From Phycisphaerae bacterium (GTDB lineage Bacteria > Planctomycetota > Phycisphaerae > UBA1845), in NCBI GenBank assembly GCA_029260135.1, contig JAJDDV010000081.1, positions 1-64,000 of the forward strand: a stretch of DNA of 64,000 bases. The letters run 5' to 3'. The notes beneath the pieces were generated by a model. It did no database searches and had not been told where the DNA came from. It saw only the letters and a list, made by a program, of their open reading frames with translations. Below are positions 9,448-17,358 of the stretch, one piece after another; positions within the stretch are counted from its first letter, which is position 1; the number at the start of each line of letters is the position of its first letter. Made by a program: the position numbers and the translations under genes.

Positions 9448-10764
9448 ATGAACACGGGCGATCAACAGTTCGCGTCAAAGGAAGACGCCCAACGCGCGTC
9501 CTACCAGGCTGGCAAGGTCTTTTTGCCGAACACGGCCGTCAGCACGCACGAGTTGTTCTCAGGGCGCAAACGGCAAATCACTCTGCTGCTCGATGCGATC
9601 AACCAAACAGGCCTGCACGCCGTAGTCTTCGGCGAACGAGGTGTTGGCAAGACGTCGCTCGCAAACGTCATAAAACCGCTTCTTGCCTTCCTGGAACAGG
9701 AGCTAGAAGAAGGAGACAGAAAGGTAGCGGTGAGAATCAACTCACACGCCGCTGACACCTTTTCTGAAGCTTGGCGACGGGCACTCGATGAACTGCGCGT
9801 TCAGGGGCCGCAGATCGGATTCAAGCCAAGTGGGTCCGGGCACAAATCCCTTGCAGACGCGTACTTCGCCGATGCCGAGATCTCTATCGACGACATCCGG
9901 AGGCTCCTGCCGACGCTTGGTGATTCTGTTTTCGTCTTTGACGAGTTTGACCGGATGCAGCATGCAGAGGCCAAGGCATTTACCGACCTGATCAAGACCC
10001 TGTCTGATTATGCGATCTCGACGACGATTGTTCTCGTTGGTGTCGCTGCGACTGTGGACGCACTCGTGGCGGATCACGAATCAGTGCATCGGGCGATTTC
10101 AGAGGTGTCGATGCCGCGAATGCACCCGGAAGAACTCCGGGCGATCCTGGCAAAGGGCGAGGAGCGCCTGGGGATGAAGTTTGAACCCGACGCGGCGGAG
10201 TTCATCGTCAAGATGTCTCAAGGTCTCCCCCATTATACGCACCTCATCGGCCAACATGCGACTCGACAAGCTTGCAGCCGAGGGTCGCGCGTGATTACTC
10301 TCAACGATGTTTCCGAGTCATTCAGAGAGGCGACATCGCGTGCTCAGCAGACTATCGTAAAGCAGTTTACTCTTGCGACCCGCAGCGCGCACAAGGATGC
10401 TCTTTATGGAAGTGTTCTGCTGGCCTGTGCAATCACCGCATCTAGATCGATCGACGATCTTGGCTTCTTTCAGCCCGCGAGCGTCGTAGAGCCACTGAAA
10501 GAAGTAATGCCTGATCGAGAGATACAGATCGCGACTTTTAGGAATCACCTTGCGGAGTTTTGCGAAGAGAAGAGAGGGCCGATCCTGGAGCGAACCGGGC
10601 AGCAGAGGAACTACCGCTACCGTTTTAGAAACCCACTGATGCCGCCCTTTGTCATCATGAACGGCCTGTCAAACGACTTGATAAGAGTCGATACCGTGAC
10701 CAGACTCGTCAAGACAAGTCGCCAGGATCTCTCTTCTCCCAACGGTCAATTGCCTCTCTTCTAG
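9448..10764 (+). CDS. AAA+/Orc1-Cdc6-like P-loop ATPase
   Basis: Walker A GERGVGKTS, Walker B VFVFDEFD, sensor-1-like TTIVLVGVA; C-terminal region ending in QLPLF; AT-rich upstream region. Confidence 0.8.
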   Translation: MNTGDQQFASKEDAQRASYQAGKVFLPNTAVSTHELFSGRKRQITLLLDAINQTGLHAVVFGERGVGKTSLANVIKPLLAFLEQELEEGDRKVAVRINSHAADTFSEAWRRALDELRVQGPQIGFKPSGSGHKSLADAYFADAEISIDDIRRLLPTLGDSVFVFDEFDRMQHAEAKAFTDLIKTLSDYAISTTIVLVGVAATVDALVADHESVHRAISEVSMPRMHPEELRAILAKGEERLGMKFEPDAAEFIVKMSQGLPHYTHLIGQHATRQACSRGSRVITLNDVSESFREATSRAQQTIVKQFTLATRSAHKDALYGSVLLACAITASRSIDDLGFFQPASVVEPLKEVMPDREIQIATFRNHLAEFCEEKRGPILERTGQQRNYRYRFRNPLMPPFVIMNGLSNDLIRVDTVTRLVKTSRQDLSSPNGQLPLF

Positions 10765-10902
10765 TGATGTCGCGCGCGTCGGTGACCCCCAGCCTTCGTT
10801 TCGGAGGCGATTCGGCATGCCAGTTCCCAAAGCCTGAGCCCGCCGCCTCCGTCCGATAGCGTCCTCTCGCCCACGAATCCGCAAAAAAAATCCCCTGACG
10901 CC

Positions 10903-10930
10903 TTGACATATCGAAAACTGGTGATATATT
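10903..10930 (+). promoter_or_regulatory. Sigma70-like promoter with extended -10 upstream of the arsR-family gene, overlapping inverted repeats
   Basis: TTGACA (10903-10908), 16-nt spacer, TGA-TATATT (10925-10930). ATATC...GATAT inverted repeat; palindrome ATATTAATAT at 10926-10935. Confidence 0.7.
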
Positions 10931-10939
10931 AATATTGAG

Positions 10940-11251
10940 ATGTCACGAGGTACGAAGACAAAACGAACGCCCGTCGCCACGCTGGAGCGCGTCGCCGCCG
11001 CCCTGCGCGTCCTCGCGCACGCGCATCGGCTCCAAATCGTCGAACGACTCCTCGAACGCGAGCACACCGTCGGCGAGCTGGCTTTGGCCCTCGACCTGCC
11101 CCCCAGCGCCTGCTCTCAGCATCTCAGCCTCATGCGGGCACACGGATTGCTCCAATCCCGGCGCGACGGGCGCACCGTCTACTACGAAGTCGTCGAGCCT
11201 GCCGCCGTCACGATCGTTCAATGTATCCACAGACACCACAGCGAAGCATGA
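10940..11251 (+). CDS. ArsR-family winged-HTH transcriptional regulator
   Basis: LRVLAHAHRLQIVERLLEREHTVGELALALDLPPSACSQHLSLMRAHGLLQSRRDGRTVYYEV. Confidence 0.9.
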   Translation: MSRGTKTKRTPVATLERVAAALRVLAHAHRLQIVERLLEREHTVGELALALDLPPSACSQHLSLMRAHGLLQSRRDGRTVYYEVVEPAAVTIVQCIHRHHSEA

Positions 11252-11294
11252 ACCCATGATGAACAGAAACCATGACGAGAGGCGTCCAACAGAA

Positions 11295-11320
11295 CCGAGC
11301 CGCGACCGTAAGGAAGCGGG
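11295..11320. repeat. REP-like hairpin
   Basis: CCGAGCCGCGACCGTAAGGAAGCGGG in a non-coding gap; CCGC...CC-GTAA-GG...GCGG can pair. Confidence 0.35.
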
Positions 11321-11411
11321 ATGATTAATTCTCTGTCCGGATTCGTGAACGGCCGGACGGGATGAAGTGAGAAGAGAAACGCAGAACAGTCGACTCTACA
11401 AGGAGAACGAA

Positions 11412-11753
11412 ATGTCCGGCAATTCAGCAGCCTTCTTCGAGAAGTGGGAAAAAGACCAGGGTAAAATGAAGGAAATGACGCCCGACATCCTCAAGGGCAT
11501 GGGCGCCATGTTCCAGTCCGTCATGAAGGAAGGGGCCCTCAGCGTCAAAGAGAAGGAATTCGTCGCCCTCGGCGTCGCCCTGGCCGAACGATGTGCCCCC
11601 TGCATCAACCTCCACGTGCAGAAATGCCTTGGTGCAGGCGCCACGAAGGAACAGATCCTCGAAGCCGCCGGCGTCACCGTCATGATGCGGGGTGGGCCCG
11701 CTTTCACGCACATTCCGGAGATTATCGACGCGCTCGAACACCTCGGCGCCTGA
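11412..11753 (+). CDS. AhpD-like carboxymuconolactone decarboxylase family protein
   Basis: LSVKEKEFVALGVALAERCAPCINLHVQKCLGAGATKEQILEAAGVTVMMRGGPAF; CxxC...H motif; AGGAG RBS before ATG 11412. Confidence 0.9.
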   Translation: MSGNSAAFFEKWEKDQGKMKEMTPDILKGMGAMFQSVMKEGALSVKEKEFVALGVALAERCAPCINLHVQKCLGAGATKEQILEAAGVTVMMRGGPAFTHIPEIIDALEHLGA

Positions 11754-11886
11754 CCGTGCCGACGCCGACGCCAACCAGCCGGGGTGGAATTCGACAATTC
11801 GGTGCCTAGAATCTCTCGGAACGGGTAACACCAGGTCGCCGTTCGGCGCGGCCGCACCTGACCTACCCTGCATCGGAGACACCACC

Positions 11887-14547
11887 GTGCTGCGAATCCC
11901 CCCCTCCGGCTGGACCGGCGTATCGACCCTCCTTGTCATCCTGACCTGCAATCTCCACCCCACAACCGCATCCGCACAGCCACGCTCCAGCGACGGCAAG
12001 CCCGAGAGCACCGTCCTGCGCATCGCATATTCCGGCGACGGCCTCGAATTCTCCGACGAGAACAAGGTCTTCCTCCGCCACGCCGCTGCGCCAGACATCA
12101 CTACGCTCCCCGGCGGCGACCTGCTCGCCATTGTCGACCTCGCCGATCCGGAGGATGCCGACGCCATCGTGATGGCCGTTACGCGTTCCGCCGACGACGG
12201 CAAGACCTGGCTTCCCGCCAGACCCCTGCGACTCAATACCGGCTCCAAGAAGATCGCGCCCCCGCGCCACGCCGACCTCGTCCAATTGCCGGACGGGCGT
12301 TTTCGGCTCTACTTCGCCAGCCCCATGGCGCGCCGCGCAGCCGACAAGAAGCGATCCGACAAGAGCCCGGCCATCATCCGTTCCGCCATCACGAACAACG
12401 GGCTCGACTACCGACTCGATCCCCAAACCAGACTTGCCGTTCCTGCGCTGCGCGCCGCGCATCCCCTCGCCGCGTCACTTGGTGGACACGTTCATCTTTA
12501 CTACTCCGTCGACGCCCGACGTTCCGCCACGAAAGGCAGACACCGCATCGGCGCCCACCACCTCATCTCGCGCGGCGGTAGACGCTTCGCCAGAATGCGA
12601 CCCTCCCGCACCCCCGACGTCACCTTCGTCGGGAGCATCGTGACCACGGAAAAGGGTTTCACGGCCTACGTCTCGAAACGTGACAACATCCTGGCACTCG
12701 CCTCGAAGAACGGCCGCGACTGGTCTCCGATCGAACGTGGCAAATTCCCCGAAGGGTGGGACCCCGCCGTTACGCGCCTGGCGGACGGCTCCTGCGTAAT
12801 GATCTACGCCACAGCTCTCGTCGACAAAGCCGGCGGCCAGGAAGCCCAAACCGCACTCGTCGATGCATACTATGATGACCAGTCCCTGGGCGACGAAGAG
12901 TGGCTCGCCTTCGACCTCGCCGCCCTCGACGACGAGCAGTTCGCGCAGCTCGACGGCGACGAGCTTGAGGGCGACGCGCAACGCGACGAGCAGGACACGG
13001 ACTTCGACGCCGGAAGCGACACGTTCGACCCGGACGCGATGCCCGAGGATTCCGATATCGTCGCCCTGGCCGAGGACGGGGAAACGCCCGACGACGCGGA
13101 ATACGCCGGCGAGACTCCGCTCGAAGGCGATCGCGTCGCCTCAGGCACCGCCCAGATCGACGAACAGCCCCCCGTCGATTGGAAGGACAACTGGGACCCG
13201 ATCGAATCCGGCGGCTTTGCGCCGCTCCCGAATTTCAAACACAACGTCGACTACCTCGAGTGGTACCGCGAGTACCTGCTCGATCACACCGACGACAACG
13301 CCCACGATGCTTACGCCGAGTTCATCCCCACCGAGGGATTTCCTGAGGACGACCCGCGATTCAAAGACGCCATCAACAGCGGTGAGCTCACCGGACCCCC
13401 CGCGCCGTGGGACCCGGCCGACCATCCTCAGTGGGAGCAGTCCTACCAGGAGGTTAAAGGTCTTCTCGACCGGTACCGTCAAGCCAGCTATCACGAGGGC
13501 TACGCCTCGCCGCCCGGCGACGTCCAGCTGCTCTTTGGCATCTTGCTCCCCTCGTTGCGCCCCCATCGGACAATCGCCAAGGCAGCCATGGCCAATTCCT
13601 GGCGCAAGGAGAACGGAAAAGTCTCCCCCGAGCGGATGCTCGACGCCTGGGAGTCGACGTTGCGAGCCGCTGGTCACCTCGAGCGCGGCGCCACACTGAT
13701 CGAGGACCTCGTTGCCAGCGCCGACCGAAAACTCGTCCAGGACAACGCGCGCTGGGCGCTCAAGCACGAGGTCTTCTCAGGCGACGAGCTCGAAGCCGCA
13801 CTCGATACCCTCCGAGAATACGACCGTAGCGATGAAGATCCCGTACAGTCCGTACGCGGCGAACACGCCTTCGCACTGGACACCGTCCAACATGTCTTCT
13901 CCCCACCCACGCCCGACGGTCAGCCGCGGTTCAACCCGACTCGCTTTCAAGAGATCTTCGACATTGCAGGACCCGTCGACGGAGTCGCCCATCCGTTGAT
14001 GGAAATGAGACCCAACGACGCGCACGCCAGCATCGAAGCCTTCGATACCCACTACCGCGAACTCGCCGAGAAAATGACCACCGGCTATCCCCAAGTGCGC
14101 GCCGCCGACATCGCCGAACTGGAAGAACGACGCAAGCACGCGAGCCCACTCACCGAGTTCCTCCTCCCCGCACTCGGACGCGTCCATCAATTGCGCACAC
14201 GCGAGGAGGCCTCACGCCGCGCCACGCAGCTCGCCTACGCTACGCACCTCTTCAAAGCGCGCAACGGCCGATTCCCACAGTCATTGGATGAACTCCCCGA
14301 CGCGTATGGCACCGATATGAAAGTCGATCCGTTCTCAGGCCATCACTTCGGCTATCGACTCACCGGAGAGGGACCCCGCATCTACTCCGCCTCCGAAAAC
14401 GGCATCGACGACGGCGGCGTCCACTCTCCCCGATGGTCCGACAAACCCGAGAAGAATATCGTCGGCAACGCCGTCAACGACACAGGCGACCCCCCCCCCG
14501 GAAACACCAAAAGCGACGACTACGTCTTCTACCCCCCTCAGCGCTAA
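11887..14547 (+). CDS. Secreted protein: sialidase/BNR-like N-terminal region, acidic linker, pseudopilin-like C-terminal motif
   Basis: GTG 11887 with signal-like LRIPPSGWTGVSTLLVILTCNLHPTTASAQ and upstream GGAGAC; C-terminus YATHLFKARNGRFPQSLDELPDAYGTDMKVDPFSGHHFGYRLTGEGPRIYSASENGIDDGG. Confidence 0.7.
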   Translation: MLRIPPSGWTGVSTLLVILTCNLHPTTASAQPRSSDGKPESTVLRIAYSGDGLEFSDENKVFLRHAAAPDITTLPGGDLLAIVDLADPEDADAIVMAVTRSADDGKTWLPARPLRLNTGSKKIAPPRHADLVQLPDGRFRLYFASPMARRAADKKRSDKSPAIIRSAITNNGLDYRLDPQTRLAVPALRAAHPLAASLGGHVHLYYSVDARRSATKGRHRIGAHHLISRGGRRFARMRPSRTPDVTFVGSIVTTEKGFTAYVSKRDNILALASKNGRDWSPIERGKFPEGWDPAVTRLADGSCVMIYATALVDKAGGQEAQTALVDAYYDDQSLGDEEWLAFDLAALDDEQFAQLDGDELEGDAQRDEQDTDFDAGSDTFDPDAMPEDSDIVALAEDGETPDDAEYAGETPLEGDRVASGTAQIDEQPPVDWKDNWDPIESGGFAPLPNFKHNVDYLEWYREYLLDHTDDNAHDAYAEFIPTEGFPEDDPRFKDAINSGELTGPPAPWDPADHPQWEQSYQEVKGLLDRYRQASYHEGYASPPGDVQLLFGILLPSLRPHRTIAKAAMANSWRKENGKVSPERMLDAWESTLRAAGHLERGATLIEDLVASADRKLVQDNARWALKHEVFSGDELEAALDTLREYDRSDEDPVQSVRGEHAFALDTVQHVFSPPTPDGQPRFNPTRFQEIFDIAGPVDGVAHPLMEMRPNDAHASIEAFDTHYRELAEKMTTGYPQVRAADIAELEERRKHASPLTEFLLPALGRVHQLRTREEASRRATQLAYATHLFKARNGRFPQSLDELPDAYGTDMKVDPFSGHHFGYRLTGEGPRIYSASENGIDDGGVHSPRWSDKPEKNIVGNAVNDTGDPPPGNTKSDDYVFYPPQR

Positions 14548-14626
14548 CGCCGCTCTCCACACCCGGCAGCGCTTTCACCCCTACGGTCTGTCGCAGTACT
14601 GTCCGTTGGGCGCGATCATCGTGTTC

Positions 14627-14648
14627 CCCACCTACCCAAGGAGGTGGG
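14627..14648. repeat. Palindromic element / possible terminator
   Basis: CCCACCT-ACCCAAGG-AGGTGGG, 7-bp perfect stem. Confidence 0.5.
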
Positions 14649-14676
14649 CCATCCGGCCGTACGATTTGGAGAAAGA

Positions 14677-14699
14677 CACTGGCGGGCAAGCCGCCAGTG
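14677..14699. repeat. REP-like hairpin, family E
   Basis: CACTGGCGG-GCAAG-CCGCCAGTG, 9-bp perfect stem. Confidence 0.65.
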
Positions 14700-14709
14700 G
14701 TATCCACCG

Positions 14710-14728
14710 CACTGCTCACAGAGCAGTG
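14710..14728. repeat. REP-like hairpin, family D
   Basis: CACTGCTC-ACA-GAGCAGTG, 8-bp perfect stem followed by GCAC. Confidence 0.65.
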
Positions 14729-14847
14729 GCACGGCGGTTAGCCATCCGCAACAAAAACACCCCCCCCTGAATCCCCCGTGGCAAGTAGGGAGGTCAGAGG
14801 TCCGCTCGCGGTCAGAACGTGATCGCGCATGCGGGCTGATGTTCCGC

Positions 14848-14871
14848 CCACCGGTTGAAAACCTGTGCCAC
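14848..14871. repeat. REP-like element, family C (intergenic copy)
   Basis: CCACCGGTTGAAAACCTGTGCCAC; matches the tandem copies at 15751-15858 within the next gene. Confidence 0.6.
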
Positions 14872-15010
14872 ATGGTCAGACCGTGTCGGTGCCGGCTTGG
14901 TGGCGCGACGGCACATGCGGCGGCGGGGCGCTGCGGCGGGGCGGCTGGCTCAGGGGCGATGACGGAGGTATGCTGCGTGTGATTGAGTTTGCGGTGTCGG
15001 TGGATGAACC

Positions 15011-17092
15011 GTGTTTACGACATCGATGATCGAATCGTGCCGGCGATATCGGTTGTCGGATCGAGCGGCGGGGCGTTGGAGCCATAGCGTGGATTGGAAA
15101 AGCCAGTATCAGTCGAGTGAGCACGCGCAGTTCTACGCGGACAAGCGCGACGCGACGTTCATGCGGCGCATGTCGAATCGATCCGAGCAGCGAATGATCT
15201 ATCGCGCGCTGGAACGGCTGCACCGGAAGGCTGCGTTTTCGACGGTGCTGGACTGCGCGTCGGGCACGGGGCGGATGTTGCCGGTGCTGGCGAAGTTCGA
15301 CGTTTCGGTGGTTGCGCTGGACTCCGCGGCGGCGATGCTGATGGAAGGTCGCCGCGTTCACCATCTGTTCGGCGCGGCGCCGGGGATGGTGGTGGGTTCG
15401 GCGCTGGAGCTTCCGCTGGCGGACAAGTGCGTGGATGTGGTGTTCTGCTCTCGGTTGCTGCACCACTTCGAAGACTCGGCGTCGCGCATTCAGATTCTGC
15501 GAGAGTTCGCGAGGATCGCGCGGGTCGGTGTTGTGGTTTCGTTTTTCGACTCGCTGTCGTATCGGGGGTGGCGGCGAGCGAAGAAGAACCGCAAGCGACA
15601 TCGGGAGCACGGGCGGTTTGCGGTTCGCCGTGATACGTTTCGGCAGGAGGGCGAGGCGGCGGGGCTCGATCTGCTGGGGATGAATGCGCTGTTTCGGTTT
15701 CATGCGGAAGTGACGGCAGCCACGTTTCTTGTGGGGCAAAAGAATGCTGCTCACCGATTGAAGACCGGTGCCACACGGGAATCTCCTCACCGGCTGGAAA
15801 ACGGTACCACACAGTGCGGTGCTGATCGGTTGGAAGCCGCGGTTGCACAACAGGCGAGCGGCGGTTCGTGCGCCGAGTGGTTGAAGGCGTCGGGGCTGGG
15901 ATCGGTGCAGGGGTTGATGGACTTCCGTCCGACGAGTGTGGCTGCGCAGTCGGCGTCGTCGGATACGTTTCGCGTGGAATGCGCCGGTGCGGCGGAGGGA
16001 GAATCGGCGCGAGAGATCTACGTCAAGCGGTATCGCTATGGGGGTATTGGACGTCAACTCGGCGGGGCGTTTCGTGGGACGCTGCTGGGGAAGAGCCGCG
16101 CGCGGCTGGAGTTTGAACGGCTCACTGAGATGCGGCGCCGCGGTGTTCCTGCGGTGGCACCGATCTCGTACGTTGAGGATCGGCGGTGGCGGTTGCTTCG
16201 CTCTTGCGCGCTGGTGACGGAGGGTGAGCCGAACGCTGAACCGTTGAGTACGTACTTTTCGCGTCGGGAAGTCGAGTGGGATCTGCCTACGCGACGCCGA
16301 TTCGTTGTGGCGATCGGCGGGAGCATTGCGGGCCTGCACGAAGCGGGCGTTCTGCACGGTGGGCTATTCTGGCGGAACATATTGGTCCGCGAAGTCGAGG
16401 GGGAAGACGGGTGGCGGTTTACGTACCTCGATCCGAGTCGGGGGTGTCGGTTCTATTCGGGTGCGGCTCCGCTGAGTGCCCGAGTCTCCGATCTTTCGGA
16501 CTTTGCGGCTTCGGGGAATACCGCGGCGTGGCGGACGGACTTCGCTCGGTTTCTGCGGAGTTATTGTGGGGTGCGCTCAACGCGAGAGCAGCGGAAGTCG
16601 CTGGCGCGGGCGATCTTGGAGGCGGCGCGCGGTAAGGTTGCGGGAGAGGGAAATCGGATTGGGACGGGTGCGGCGCTGGCGTGGCTGGAGCGGCGTGTGG
16701 AGCGTAGGGCTGCACCTGGTGGGGCGGATCGCTTTGAAACCGTCGAGGCCTTTTTCGAGATGCTGGGGCGGGCACGTCCGCGGTCGGCAGCGCTGGGGCC
16801 GTGGAAGGTTCGTTTTGAATTGGGCCTCAACGACGACGTGGGCGGCGCACGTACGTTCACGGTTTCGATGGGGCGTGACGGTATCGTCGTCGACGAGGAA
16901 CGGGGTGGTCGGGCTGACCTGACCGTGCGAACGGACGCCGAGGCCTGGTTGGCCATTGTGAATGCCGATGGCGAAGCGCTGGATATGATTCGCACAGGCC
17001 GGTTCGCCCTTGACGGTGACACGCAGCCGTTGGCTGTTCTCGTGCAGTGTCTTGACGAGTCTCTTGTGGCGACGTTGAGCGACGCCCGATAA
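15011..17092 (+). CDS. Multidomain protein: SAM methyltransferase, WaaP/LPS-kinase-like domain, SCP2-like domain
   Basis: VLDCASGTGRMLPVLAKFDVSVVALDSA...VVFCSRLLHHFED; IYVKRYRYGG...LHEAGVLHGGLFWRNILV...YLDPSRG; C-terminal GRADLTVRTDAEAWLAIVNADGEALDMIRTGRFALDGDTQPLAVL. Confidence 0.75.
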   Translation: MFTTSMIESCRRYRLSDRAAGRWSHSVDWKSQYQSSEHAQFYADKRDATFMRRMSNRSEQRMIYRALERLHRKAAFSTVLDCASGTGRMLPVLAKFDVSVVALDSAAAMLMEGRRVHHLFGAAPGMVVGSALELPLADKCVDVVFCSRLLHHFEDSASRIQILREFARIARVGVVVSFFDSLSYRGWRRAKKNRKRHREHGRFAVRRDTFRQEGEAAGLDLLGMNALFRFHAEVTAATFLVGQKNAAHRLKTGATRESPHRLENGTTQCGADRLEAAVAQQASGGSCAEWLKASGLGSVQGLMDFRPTSVAAQSASSDTFRVECAGAAEGESAREIYVKRYRYGGIGRQLGGAFRGTLLGKSRARLEFERLTEMRRRGVPAVAPISYVEDRRWRLLRSCALVTEGEPNAEPLSTYFSRREVEWDLPTRRRFVVAIGGSIAGLHEAGVLHGGLFWRNILVREVEGEDGWRFTYLDPSRGCRFYSGAAPLSARVSDLSDFAASGNTAAWRTDFARFLRSYCGVRSTREQRKSLARAILEAARGKVAGEGNRIGTGAALAWLERRVERRAAPGGADRFETVEAFFEMLGRARPRSAALGPWKVRFELGLNDDVGGARTFTVSMGRDGIVVDEERGGRADLTVRTDAEAWLAIVNADGEALDMIRTGRFALDGDTQPLAVLVQCLDESLVATLSDAR
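15751..15858 (+). repeat. Three tandem 36-bp degenerate family-C REP units inside the CDS
   Basis: Unit starts TCACCG (15751), TCACCG (15787), TGATCG (15823), exact 36-bp spacing; encodes HRLKTGATRESP / HRLENGTTQCGA / DRLEAAVAQQAS. Confidence 0.75.
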
Positions 17093-17126
17093 GACACCTG
17101 CTTTCTGTTTGATCAACTCTCCTTCT

Positions 17127-17155
17127 CGCGGTGGTGCAGAATATGCACCCTCGCG
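17127..17155. repeat. Hairpin element, possible terminator or REP
   Basis: CGCG-GT-GGTGCA-GAATA-TGCACC-CT-CGCG after the methyltransferase-kinase gene. Confidence 0.5.
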
Positions 17156-17358
17156 GACCTCGAGGGGTGAAAGGCGGCCGCAGGCGTCGCCGATCAACAA
17201 GGCAGGGCGTTGCACGGGCACGGAGGCAGGGGACGGGGACGATATCGGGCTCTCCGCTGAGTCTCACCGGCATCTTCGCCACGCCGCGGTCTCCGTGCGA
17301 GAAGTGAACCGCGCAGCGACCTCGACGAGGGCGTGCTCATGCATGGAGTGATGTCTGA

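Noticed and set aside
15751-15858. CRISPR array
   Set aside because: The 36-bp periodicity is a contiguous degenerate tandem repeat within a reading frame, without unique spacers; no cas genes in the window.
14876-16357. 493-aa minus-strand ORF antisense to the methyltransferase-kinase gene
   Set aside because: P/R-rich without domain signatures. Its 'CGTGLQSV/CGTVFQPV' repeats are the reverse translation of the family-C REP copies; the plus-strand frame has clear domains.
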